From contig JAGACY010000224.1 of NCBI GenBank assembly GCA_017613855.1, positions 1 to 7,293 on the forward strand: a stretch of DNA of 7,293 nt, written 5' to 3'. Under the pieces are notes generated by a model that had not been told where the DNA came from, did no database searches, and saw nothing but the letters and a program-made list of their open reading frames with translations. Below are positions 1 through 6,592 of the stretch, piece by piece. The stretch comes from Pseudomonadota bacterium (GTDB lineage Bacteria > Myxococcota > Bradymonadia > UBA4248). The translations under genes and the position numbers were made by a program. Within the stretch, counting starts at the first letter, position 1. Each line of letters begins with the position of its first letter.

Positions 1-22
1 ATAGTGAATAGCAAGATAACGC

Positions 23-1630
23 TTATCCCTGTTTCGGGGAGCGTTTCAGCAGCCGCATACTGCGGTTTCGGACAGTCCGGATTGTCTCGTTTGTGATGTT
101 GTTTGCCAGTGCATTGCGTATGATGAGGCAATATTGTTCGATTTCCTTCAGATTGGACAACTGCTGCATTTCGGCATCCATATACAGGAGCTTTGCCGGG
201 TCGCTGCAGGCTTCCATTTCTTTGCCCAAAAGGTGGTGATAGACTGTTTTGACACATGCAACGATGTGTTCTTGGGGATCATCCTTGGGGCCGGGGGTGG
301 CTGGCAGCAGATGCAGGATCTTCAGCCGGCGCACCATCGCTGCAGCTGCGAAGGCTAACAGCAGAAAACCAACCGCGATGAGGATATTGTTTAAGTTTAT
401 GATTCCCGGCGGAATTGTCACCTTGATGCCCAGGTCCGTATCTTTGAGTTTATTGGTATAAACAAACAGTTCTGCATCCGTGCCGTAAAAATTTCGGGGA
501 ACGTCAAAGGTGGGAGCGCCGTCATTGGGTTGGTGATGGGCACGATCGAGCTCCTGGCATGATTGGGTGCAAAGCGTTGCTTTAATGTCACCCATTGGAA
601 AATGTGCAATTTCATCGATGGGAAATACGGTGACTGTCGTTTGGTTGAGCCCGTTTGGATTGATTTTGACATCTTTTGCCAGGACTTTGTCGTAATAATA
701 CACGTTGAATGCATTATCCCTGAATATGGGTCTTTTGGAATAGACGATGGAGCTCTGAGGTGCTTCCTTGCTTGTCTCCAATTTTTCCAAGGTCGGATAG
801 ATCGGAGGGAATGAGATGAACTCTGTGGTAAGTGAAAGCCCGCCTATTTTAAGATTTTCCTGGGGCTCGTCCAGAATGTGCACCGTAAGCAGACCGGGAT
901 CTGTATTGCCGGGATTGAACTCGATGAGCGTTCCCAAAGCGTCGACGCGAAAAACCTCGCTCTGATTGCCGTATTGGACGCGATAATACCGGTTGGGGGT
1001 TTCATTTCCGCATCCCGAAGGCTTTGGGGTAAGGTGGAAAAGGATGGGTTCCCCCAAAGGGTAGATATGTTGGAGTGGTTTTACTTCGGGGGTTAGTGAA
1101 CAGTCGCTTGTGCTGTCAAACCCCAAAAGTGTCTGCCGGTATTCGTCGGGGACATTGTTGATGAGGGATTCAAATTCCGGCTTTACTTTTACGAGTTTTG
1201 CGTCGAGATGGTAGTATCCCCTCAAATGCAGGTTGAGTCTGTAATCTCCATTTGAATTGGTTTGCAGGTATCCTTGATAAATGACTTTAGGATTGTCTGT
1301 GCGGCATGTGTCGGGGAGTTCGGCTTCTTCACGGCATTCTTTGGATAAAATGTCGGGATAGGTCTCGATGATCCTGATGTGAACAATTGATCCGGGCAGT
1401 GGTTGGTGATCCAGTCCACCTTGGCCGTGCCATTGGGTCGAAAGAGTGACGCTTGCCCAGCCATAATGGTCAACATCGGTTTGAATGATTGGCCTTCCCG
1501 GTAAGTTGGATTCGGCAGATGCTGTTGCAGGCAGAATCAGCCATGTTCCCAGGAAAAGAAGGAGGGCAACCTGGACTATGTCAGTGCAGAGTGTACGGCG
1601 TTTTTTAGGAAGCGTGTGTTGGTACGGCAT
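23..1630 (-). CDS. Unrecognised signal-peptide protein with one C-terminal membrane helix
   Basis: I do not recognise this family. Seen with the start at 1630 (535 residues): a basic KKRR stretch near residues 9-12, a hydrophobic core, and a probable signal peptidase site after ATASA at residue 39. An extracytoplasmic part of about 370 residues follows, with few cysteines and beta-rich character; near its start a GSIVHIRI...TNSNGDYRLNL stretch resembles an Ig-like or transthyretin-like fold (weak inference). A transmembrane helix (about 410-431, rich in Ala/Leu) is followed by basic RRLK, so the C-terminal ~100 residues should be cytoplasmic. The frame stays open up to a GTG at 1810, but that extension crosses the hairpin terminator at 1710-1751 and lacks a Shine-Dalgarno site, so it is probably not translated. 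ATG 1666 is an alternative start. Neither start has a good ribosome binding site. The gene ends in TAA at 23-25. It probably has its own promoter, since a terminator lies upstream. Confidence 0.72.
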   Translation of the reverse strand: MPYQHTLPKKRRTLCTDIVQVALLLFLGTWLILPATASAESNLPGRPIIQTDVDHYGWASVTLSTQWHGQGGLDHQPLPGSIVHIRIIETYPDILSKECREEAELPDTCRTDNPKVIYQGYLQTNSNGDYRLNLHLRGYYHLDAKLVKVKPEFESLINNVPDEYRQTLLGFDSTSDCSLTPEVKPLQHIYPLGEPILFHLTPKPSGCGNETPNRYYRVQYGNQSEVFRVDALGTLIEFNPGNTDPGLLTVHILDEPQENLKIGGLSLTTEFISFPPIYPTLEKLETSKEAPQSSIVYSKRPIFRDNAFNVYYYDKVLAKDVKINPNGLNQTTVTVFPIDEIAHFPMGDIKATLCTQSCQELDRAHHQPNDGAPTFDVPRNFYGTDAELFVYTNKLKDTDLGIKVTIPPGIINLNNILIAVGFLLLAFAAAAMVRRLKILHLLPATPGPKDDPQEHIVACVKTVYHHLLGKEMEACSDPAKLLYMDAEMQQLSNLKEIEQYCLIIRNALANNITNETIRTVRNRSMRLLKRSPKQG

Positions 1631-1709
1631 CTTTGGGCGTTCTGCTGTTTTGTGAAAATGTATCATTTGCGTGTGGAAACCGGAGCTGACTGAGGCTGTG
1701 TGTTTGTCA

Positions 1710-1751
1710 GGAAAAGTATGCCCGGCGTATTTGCGTTGCAAATAGCCGGGC
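1710..1751 (-). terminator. Intrinsic terminator of the distal Cys-rich lipoprotein gene
   Basis: Read on the minus strand, GCCCGGC plus TATTTGC pairs with GCAAATA plus GCCGGGC around a three-base AAC loop, with a single bulged C. This makes 14 base pairs. A T-rich tail (ATACTTTTCC) follows. It lies about 70 bases after the TAA of the lipoprotein gene at 1820. An A-rich stretch on the other flank means it could also work weakly in the plus direction. A smaller stem (GGCAC/GTGCC, 1787-1801) sits between it and the stop codon. Confidence 0.75.
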
Positions 1752-1819
1752 AGAAAAAGGCCGTATGTCATGAGGCGCAGCCGAATGGCACAGGCCGTGC
1801 CCCACATCACAAGTATCTG

Positions 1820-3697
1820 TTATTCGCAGTCGATGGGGCCGTATTCGAGCGACTGATCGATCATCTCGGCGAACGTGAGCGTAGAGCCGTGGCTCGTTCC
1901 AAGTTTTTTATGAATTTCATAAACAGCACCGCCAATTTTTTTGCCCTCTCCGGGCCCCGTTTCATAGCCGGCGGCGGCTACGACGGCCTTGCCGGTCTGC
2001 GGGTTGACGACGAGGAAACGCTGACCTTTGGCGGGTTTATTCTTCCAGTACATACAGATGTACCAGGCTTCGGCTTTCCATGGGACCTGGTTGCCTGCTG
2101 CACCTTGTCCATATTTGCATCCGCCTTCATCCGCAGGGCACCATTCATTGCCGTAGTTGATGCCAGTCCATTTGGCCGAATATTCCCTGTGTGCAGCCAA
2201 CCCATCGGTGAATGAGCTTGGCCACCAGCTGCTGCCATGAACTTCTCTGTCGTGGTCTGTCACGAGATGGGCTTCCTCGACGACTTTGCCCGTGACAGGC
2301 AGGTTGAGCGTGGACGGGGAGTTATAGCGGTTAATGACCGTCTCTTTTAAACCGCATTTGCTCGAGTCGGGAATGAAGGTGATTTTGAGGTTGTAGGATC
2401 CTGCATTGCTTGAAGTTTCATAGGTATCAGCGACGACGTAGTAAACACCTGCATTCACGTGGGCACTGGCACCTTTGTCGCCGCGGTCGAGGCAGTTGCC
2501 TGCACTGAGGCCGGAGAGGATATGGACATCGACGTCACCGCCAGAGGGCTCGGTTACACCGGCAATGATGGTGCCAGGTTCGTTGACTTTAAAGATGTAG
2601 CTTTGTTCCGGACCGGCTTCTGAGGTGTCCGATGAACAGGAATAATGATCGAGTTTGCTCACGCCGTCCTTGGTGTTTCCGGAGATGGTTTTGGTGAAAT
2701 CGTTTACGACGGTTGGACAGCCCGCTCCGGAACATGCTGGTACCCAGTCATTGGGATCATTGATGCATGCGCCGTCTTTGCACTGGTAGGAACAAGCTGA
2801 GTCGCCTCCCCATTCATAGCAGCCGTCACTGTTGTAGTCATCACAGGTCTGTACGGATTTGCCATTGCATTGTTTTTTGCCTTTTTCGCAGGTGCTGGTG
2901 CATTTGTTGACGCATTGGCCGTCACTGCAGGTCTGGTTGCTGCCGCAATTGGTGTTGGCACCCCATTCAAAGCAGCTGTCATTGTTGTAGTCACCGCATG
3001 TCTGAACGGCATTGCCGTCACATCTTTTCTTGCCCGATTCACAAGCATTGGTGCATTTGTCAACGCAGGCACCATTGTCGCATTTCTGATTTGCGTTACA
3101 CTGAGTGGTTACCCATTCGTTGCAACCGTCTTCATCATTGTCTTTACATGTTTTAAATGCAGATGCTCCGTCGCATTGCGGGCCTCCGCTGCAGGTGTCG
3201 GTGCATTTGGGCATGCATTGACCATTCGTACATTTGTTATTGTCGGCACATGGAATGCTCACCCATTCATTACAGCCATCACCATCGGAATCCTTGCATG
3301 TCTTGAAGGAAGAATCGCTTTCACAAATATCAGCGCCTTCGCAGGTACTCGTACACGAAGGAGGGGGCGTGACAGGATCATCGGGGCCGGGTGTGACGGG
3401 ATCATCGGGCCCGGGTGTGACGGGATCATCGGTTCCAGGTGTGACAGGATCATCGGTTCCAGGTGTGACAGGATCGTCGGTTCCAGGTGTGACAGGATCG
3501 TCGGTTCCAGGTGTGACAGGATCGTCGGTTCCAGGTGTGACAGGATCGTCGGTTCCAGGTGTAACAGGATCCTCGACTTCGTCGGAACTGTGCCCCTGCA
3601 CAGTATCTGCATAAACATAGACTGTAGATTCCCCACTGTCGCAGGCACTGAGTCCCCAAAGTGAGACAGCACTTATCATCAATACTATTTTTTTCAT
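1820..3697 (-). CDS. Cys-rich repeat lipoprotein with Asp/Pro/Thr repeat stalk (paralog B)
   Basis: Predicted lipoprotein of 625 residues, function unknown. Seen: a signal peptide (MKKIVLM...) ending in the lipobox LSAC with Cys19 as lipidation site. Residues 42-113 are nine copies of an eight-residue DDPVTPGT-type repeat, probably an extended spacer. Residues 115-311 hold four modules of about 50 residues with eight cysteines each, likely disulfide-bonded; modules 1 and 2 carry acidic loops (DSDGDGC, DNDEDGC). Residues about 333-441 look like a PPC-type beta domain (SYIFKVNEPGTIIAGV...AGVYYVVAD). Residues 447-625 form a conserved C-terminal domain shared with the neighbour at 3838-5388. ATG 3697 is chosen because GGAGGAG lies six bases upstream and it begins the signal peptide; the frame runs open to 3793. 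Asp at +2 of the lipobox would favour inner-membrane retention under the E. coli rule, but that rule may not hold here. The 140-bp gap to the paralog shows no convincing terminator, so co-transcription is likely; a separate promoter is not excluded. Confidence 0.88.
   Translation of the reverse strand: MKKIVLMISAVSLWGLSACDSGESTVYVYADTVQGHSSDEVEDPVTPGTDDPVTPGTDDPVTPGTDDPVTPGTDDPVTPGTDDPVTPGTDDPVTPGPDDPVTPGPDDPVTPPPSCTSTCEGADICESDSSFKTCKDSDGDGCNEWVSIPCADNNKCTNGQCMPKCTDTCSGGPQCDGASAFKTCKDNDEDGCNEWVTTQCNANQKCDNGACVDKCTNACESGKKRCDGNAVQTCGDYNNDSCFEWGANTNCGSNQTCSDGQCVNKCTSTCEKGKKQCNGKSVQTCDDYNSDGCYEWGGDSACSYQCKDGACINDPNDWVPACSGAGCPTVVNDFTKTISGNTKDGVSKLDHYSCSSDTSEAGPEQSYIFKVNEPGTIIAGVTEPSGGDVDVHILSGLSAGNCLDRGDKGASAHVNAGVYYVVADTYETSSNAGSYNLKITFIPDSSKCGLKETVINRYNSPSTLNLPVTGKVVEEAHLVTDHDREVHGSSWWPSSFTDGLAAHREYSAKWTGINYGNEWCPADEGGCKYGQGAAGNQVPWKAEAWYICMYWKNKPAKGQRFLVVNPQTGKAVVAAAGYETGPGEGKKIGGAVYEIHKKLGTSHGSTLTFAEMIDQSLEYGPIDCE
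3359..3574 (-). repeat. 24-bp tandem repeat, nine copies, in frame in the lipoprotein gene
   Basis: Nine consecutive 24-bp units fill 216 bp without interruption and encode residues 42-113 of the lipoprotein. Four adjacent units (3455-3550) are identical and a fifth (3431-3454) differs by one base. The outer units diverge: two nearer the Cys modules change the last Thr to Pro, and the final one ends in PPP. Identical copies in the middle with divergent edges fit recent expansion by slippage or unequal recombination. Since 24 is a multiple of three, copy-number change alters stalk length without breaking the frame. Confidence 0.95.
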
Positions 3698-3837
3698 TGC
3701 GAACTCCTCCGTTAGGTGAGGTGTATAAATCCATTTGATGAGGTGAATGAATAGGATAGGCGTGAGTGGATATCCCTTGGGGTTGTGTTGCAAGGGGAAA
3801 TTTCAATATTTCGCTGCCGCAGAAAGACTATGCCGGA

Positions 3838-5388
3838 TCATTCGCAGTCGATTGGGCCATACTCAAGTGACTGGTCGATCATTTCACCAAATGTCAGTGT
3901 TGATCGATGTTTGGTACCGAGTTTATTATGAATTTCGTAGACAGCACCGCCAATCGCACTGCCTTCTCCGGGGCCGGTTTCATACCCGGCTGCAGAAACG
4001 ACGGCTTCGCCTGTTTGCGGATTGACCACGAGAAAACGCTGACCTTTGGCGGGTCTGTTTTTCCAGTACATACAAATGTACCAGGCTTCAGCTTTCCAGG
4101 GGAACGGGTTGCCGGTAGCCCCCTGTCCGTACTCGCAGCCTTCCTGCGGGCACCATTCATTGCCGAAGCTGATACCTGTCCACTCTGCGGAGTGTGCTTT
4201 GTGTTCGTCGAGAAATTCTGTAATGGATTTGGGCCACCGTCCGTGTTTCTCCCAGTCCCAGTCGGTGTACATGTGCGCTTCCTGAACAACTGGGCCAGTG
4301 ACAGGCAGGTTCAATGTGGATGGCGAATTGTATCGGTTGATGACCGTTTCTTTTAAACCGCATTTGCCAGAATCGGGCAGGAAAGTGATTTTAACCTCGT
4401 TGGATGAATCCGACACTTTGACATAATAAATGCCGGCTCCGACGTGAACACTTGCACCAATCTTTCCACTGGCTAAGCTGTTCCCGTTCGGGTCTGAATG
4501 AATGCTGACAGTAGTATCTTTTGAAGAGGCTCCAGCAATCACGGTTCCTGGCTCATCCGCCTTAAAAACATAACTCTTGTTGCCAGTGACCTTTTGAGAA
4601 AGATCCATCACGGGGGTGGGGCATCCATCGCCGGAACATGCGGGAACCCAGGCGAGTGGATCCGCTATGCACTCACCCTCACTGCATTGGTAATCACACA
4701 GCGAATCGCCGCCCCATTCGAGGCATCCGTCGCCATTGTGATCATCACACGTCTGGACTGCTTTGTCGTTGCATTGTTTCTGGCCCTGCTCGCATATAAG
4801 GGGACATTTGGCAATGCAAGCGCCATTATCGCATTTTTGGTTTTCATCACATGGCGTGATTACCCATTCATTACAGCCGTCGCCATCATTGTCTTTGCAG
4901 GTTTTAAAGGCAGACTCACTTTCACAGACATCTTCCCCTTCACAGGAATTTGTGCAGAGGGGAACACATTTGCCGTCAGCGCATTTAGTATTTTCTTCGC
5001 ACTGCTGCGTCACCCACTCTTTGCATCCATCGCCGTCTTCGTCTTTGCAGATTTTTAAGGCAGATTCACTTTCACAGACATCATCGCCCTCGCAGGTGTC
5101 CTGGCAACCTGTAGCCTCAGAGGTGCATTTGCCCTTGTTGCATTTGGTATTTTCTTCGCACTGCTGCGTCACCCACTCTTTACAGCCATCGCCATCATTG
5201 TCTTTGCAGGTTTTGTAGGATTCTGTGCCATCACAGACGTCATCACCCTCGCAGGTATTTTCGCAGGTCACAGGAGGATTGGTGTGTCCGCCTTCCGGAG
5301 GGATGCTGCTCTGGTTGTTCGCATCTTCGTTACATGCGTTTAAGCCTAATAAAGCTGCAGTACAAATGAGAAGTGTGATTTTTTTCAT
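3838..5388 (-). CDS. Cys-rich repeat lipoprotein (paralog A)
   Basis: Predicted lipoprotein of 516 residues, function unknown, paralogous to the gene at 1820-3697. Seen: signal peptide MKKITLLICTAALLGLNAC with lipobox LNAC and lipidation at Cys19. A short linker (20-41) follows, where the paralog has its long Asp/Pro/Thr repeat. Four eight-cysteine modules start at Cys42, Cys95, Cys145 and Cys195, each with a T/I-C...GDGC-x-EW core; the DNDGDGC-type loops resemble calcium-binding acidic loops (inference). Residues about 262-336 form a shorter PPC-like beta region. Residues 342-516 form the shared C-terminal domain ending in EYGPIDCE. ATG 5388 is chosen because GGAGG lies five bases upstream and the signal peptide starts there; an in-frame GTG at 5400 would overlap that site. 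A plausible promoter lies at 5421-5449. It is probably the first gene of a unit that includes the paralog. Surface or periplasmic location is inferred from the signal peptide alone. Confidence 0.88.
   Translation of the reverse strand: MKKITLLICTAALLGLNACNEDANNQSSIPPEGGHTNPPVTCENTCEGDDVCDGTESYKTCKDNDGDGCKEWVTQQCEENTKCNKGKCTSEATGCQDTCEGDDVCESESALKICKDEDGDGCKEWVTQQCEENTKCADGKCVPLCTNSCEGEDVCESESAFKTCKDNDGDGCNEWVITPCDENQKCDNGACIAKCPLICEQGQKQCNDKAVQTCDDHNGDGCLEWGGDSLCDYQCSEGECIADPLAWVPACSGDGCPTPVMDLSQKVTGNKSYVFKADEPGTVIAGASSKDTTVSIHSDPNGNSLASGKIGASVHVGAGIYYVKVSDSSNEVKITFLPDSGKCGLKETVINRYNSPSTLNLPVTGPVVQEAHMYTDWDWEKHGRWPKSITEFLDEHKAHSAEWTGISFGNEWCPQEGCEYGQGATGNPFPWKAEAWYICMYWKNRPAKGQRFLVVNPQTGEAVVSAAGYETGPGEGSAIGGAVYEIHNKLGTKHRSTLTFGEMIDQSLEYGPIDCE
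4989..5181 (-). repeat. Duplicated Cys-module DNA with a 34-bp exact match
   Basis: The DNA at 4989-5022 and 5148-5181 is identical over 34 bases and spaced 159 bases (53 codons) apart. It encodes the same EWVTQQCEENTK stretch in Cys modules 1 and 2 of the lipoprotein. Flanking module DNA is similar but not identical. This points to module duplication inside the gene, or to gene conversion between modules. Confidence 0.85.
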
Positions 5389-5420
5389 GAAGACCTCCAC
5401 TGAAGACGAACCTACTATAC

Positions 5421-5449
5421 ATTATCTATAATAATTTGAGCTGATGCAA
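5421..5449 (-). promoter_or_regulatory. Candidate sigma-70-type promoter for the lipoprotein genes
   Basis: On the minus strand TTGCAT (5449-5444) and GATAAT (5426-5421) are separated by 17 bases, within an AT-rich stretch. It lies 32 bases or more before the start codon at 5388. A nearby TATAGT is an alternative -10 box without a good -35. This is motif reading only. Confidence 0.45.
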
Positions 5450-5460
5450 GCCTGAATGGA

Positions 5461-5489
5461 TTGCAAAATGAAATGTTGTGTGTTAATAA
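5461..5489 (+). promoter_or_regulatory. Candidate sigma-70-type promoter for the phosphorylase gene
   Basis: TTGCAA (5461-5466) and TAATAA (5484-5489) are separated by 17 bases. It would place the transcript start near 5496, upstream of the hairpin and T-run at 5502-5529. It lies back to back with the minus-strand promoter candidate, so both genes may share regulatory DNA. The match is only moderate. Confidence 0.35.
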
Positions 5490-5501
5490 AAAAGCAATCT
5501 T

Positions 5502-5529
5502 GCGTGATACAAAGCACGCTTTTTTTTTT
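5502..5529 (+). terminator. Hairpin plus T-run in the phosphorylase leader (possible attenuator)
   Basis: GCGTG (5502-5506) pairs with CACGC (5515-5519) around an eight-base loop, followed at once by ten T residues (5520-5529). An alternative longer pairing joins the A-run plus GC (5488-5495) to GC plus T-run (5518-5525). No plus-strand gene precedes it in this window, so as a terminator it would act on the leader of the phosphorylase, whose AGGAG site begins eight bases later. The five-pair stem is short, so it may be weak or incidental. Confidence 0.4.
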
Positions 5530-5547
5530 CTCTAAAAGGAGATCAAA

Positions 5548-6477
5548 ATGGAGCGCGGTACGGATTTCTGGTCGGAATACATCGTTCATATCCCTCTTCC
5601 TACGGCATTTCCTGATCCAAAATATCACGCAGAATTGCTAGCCAATGTTCGCTATCTGCTTTTGGTCGGGAGCCTGATGCGTCCACGCCGACTGGCGAAA
5701 CTCGCCGAGGAGAAGTTTGGTCTCAAGCGTCTTGGAACGTATTTTAATATCGTCGACCACTATGAGATATGCGATCGTGAGTATTGCGTTGAGATCGTTG
5801 ATCTTGGCCTCGAAACGGGTGAAACCATGGCCATTGTCAGCCATGGTATTGGCGGTTCCGGTGCAGAGATCGTCATCAAAGAAATGCGCTCTCTGATTCA
5901 CTGGTCGAACGCCTATCTTGGACGCGATGAATCCAAAGTAAAACTGCGCTGCGTTGGCCGAAGCGGCACCCGTGGTACCCTCGGCGATGTGCCTTATGGC
6001 TATGTCGGTGTTTCGACGGCTTCCTATAACGACGAATTTGATATTGCCTTGCCGAATCCCGATCTCAATCAGCTGATTATCGACAATGCCAAAAAGCTCG
6101 ATATCCCCATTGCACTTGGTGCAGGCGTTTCGACGAATTACTTCTGGCTTGGCCAGGGACGCCATGTACCGGCAGAAGGCCGCATTGCTGCCCATATCGA
6201 AGAAGAACGCGCCAAGAGAGCTCAGGACACACTGTGGCGATTCGTTGAACGCGGCATTATCTTTGCCGAAATGGAAGACTATACCGTGCACAAAATTTGT
6301 TCTTCGATGGGGATTGCCTCTGCATCGGTGGGTGCCGTCATTGCCCGCCGTTATGACGTTGAAAAAGGCGAATTCATCATCGACTATGACCGCAATGCCA
6401 AAGAACGTGCCGAGCTTCTGCCGGCCCAGGCCATCATGACGGCATTTGTCGAACACGCCAAAGCCTATAATAAATAA
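5548..6477 (+). CDS. Nucleoside phosphorylase, probably uridine phosphorylase (eukaryotic-type)
   Basis: Predicted 309-residue enzyme of the PNP/UDP phosphorylase family. It would split uridine with phosphate into uracil and ribose-1-phosphate in the cytoplasm (pyrimidine salvage). Seen: the phosphate-loop region GSLMRP with Arg45; SHGIGG at 98-103; RSGTRG at 138-143, matching the family R-x-G-T-x-G phosphate/ribose motif; GQGR with Gln203 and Arg205, the pair that recognises uracil in uridine phosphorylases; and EME at 241-243, which holds the ribose hydroxyls. From memory, the N-terminal IPLP segment, GQGR and overall length resemble animal UPP1 more than the shorter E. coli Udp, so I give no symbol. 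Start ATG 5548 has AGGAG six bases upstream. The gene is divergent from the lipoprotein genes. Adjacent hairpins may regulate it (leader) or end its transcript (palindrome 6484-6513). Activity on other nucleosides cannot be excluded. Confidence 0.87.
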   Translation: MERGTDFWSEYIVHIPLPTAFPDPKYHAELLANVRYLLLVGSLMRPRRLAKLAEEKFGLKRLGTYFNIVDHYEICDREYCVEIVDLGLETGETMAIVSHGIGGSGAEIVIKEMRSLIHWSNAYLGRDESKVKLRCVGRSGTRGTLGDVPYGYVGVSTASYNDEFDIALPNPDLNQLIIDNAKKLDIPIALGAGVSTNYFWLGQGRHVPAEGRIAAHIEEERAKRAQDTLWRFVERGIIFAEMEDYTVHKICSSMGIASASVGAVIARRYDVEKGEFIIDYDRNAKERAELLPAQAIMTAFVEHAKAYNK

Positions 6478-6483
6478 CCCAAA

Positions 6484-6513
6484 GTAAAGACGTTCCATGG
6501 AACGTCTCTTTAC
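6484..6513 (+). repeat. Palindrome after the phosphorylase gene (terminator or REP-like)
   Basis: An 18-base perfect palindrome (6489-6506, centre CCATGG) is extended by GTAAA (6484-6488) pairing with TTTAC (6509-6513), leaving a two-base TC bulge. It starts seven bases after the TAA stop. It could end the phosphorylase transcript, but no T-run follows. Its GTA-AG-(A)CG edge resembles the second palindrome at 6539-6572, so both may belong to a dispersed palindromic repeat family. Confidence 0.7.
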
Positions 6514-6538
6514 GATATCACTTGTAGACACGATATTC

Positions 6539-6572
6539 CCTGTAGAGCCGTGTTGCGACACGGCTCTACGGG
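6539..6572 (+). repeat. Long perfect hairpin upstream of recN
   Basis: GTAGAGCCGTGT (6542-6553) pairs perfectly with ACACGGCTCTAC (6558-6569) around a TGCG loop. Three more pairs, one a T-G wobble, give 15 in total. It ends 20 bases before the recN start codon and lacks a T-run. A partial copy of its left edge (TGTAGACACG) lies between the two palindromes. REP-like repeat and transcription terminator are both possible. Confidence 0.7.
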
Positions 6573-6592
6573 TATATGCAATTCCTAAAATC

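Noticed and set aside
3359..3574. CRISPR array
   Set aside because: The 24-bp units are directly adjacent without spacers and lie in frame within a protein.
2870..3664. Long plus-strand open frame opposite the lipoprotein gene
   Set aside because: It mirrors the Cys modules and the 24-bp repeat of the minus-strand gene, which has a signal peptide, a good ribosome binding site and a paralog. The plus-strand frame has none of these.
3774..3796. Hairpin between the two lipoprotein genes as a terminator
   Set aside because: The stem CCCTTG/CAAGGG has only six pairs and no T-run follows on either strand.
4880..4905. EF-hand or dockerin calcium site in the DNDGDGC loops
   Set aside because: The acidic loop is short and framed by cysteines, without the helix or 12-residue loop of an EF-hand. 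Metal binding stays possible but unproven.
4594..5058. Plus-strand open frames opposite paralog A
   Set aside because: They arise from the repetitive codons of the Cys modules and have no start signals or recognisable content.
6489..6506. LexA/SOS operator for recN
   Set aside because: The GTTC-CATG-GAAC core is palindromic but does not match a LexA box I can name with confidence for this group, and it lies about 90 bases from the start. A repeat or terminator fits better.
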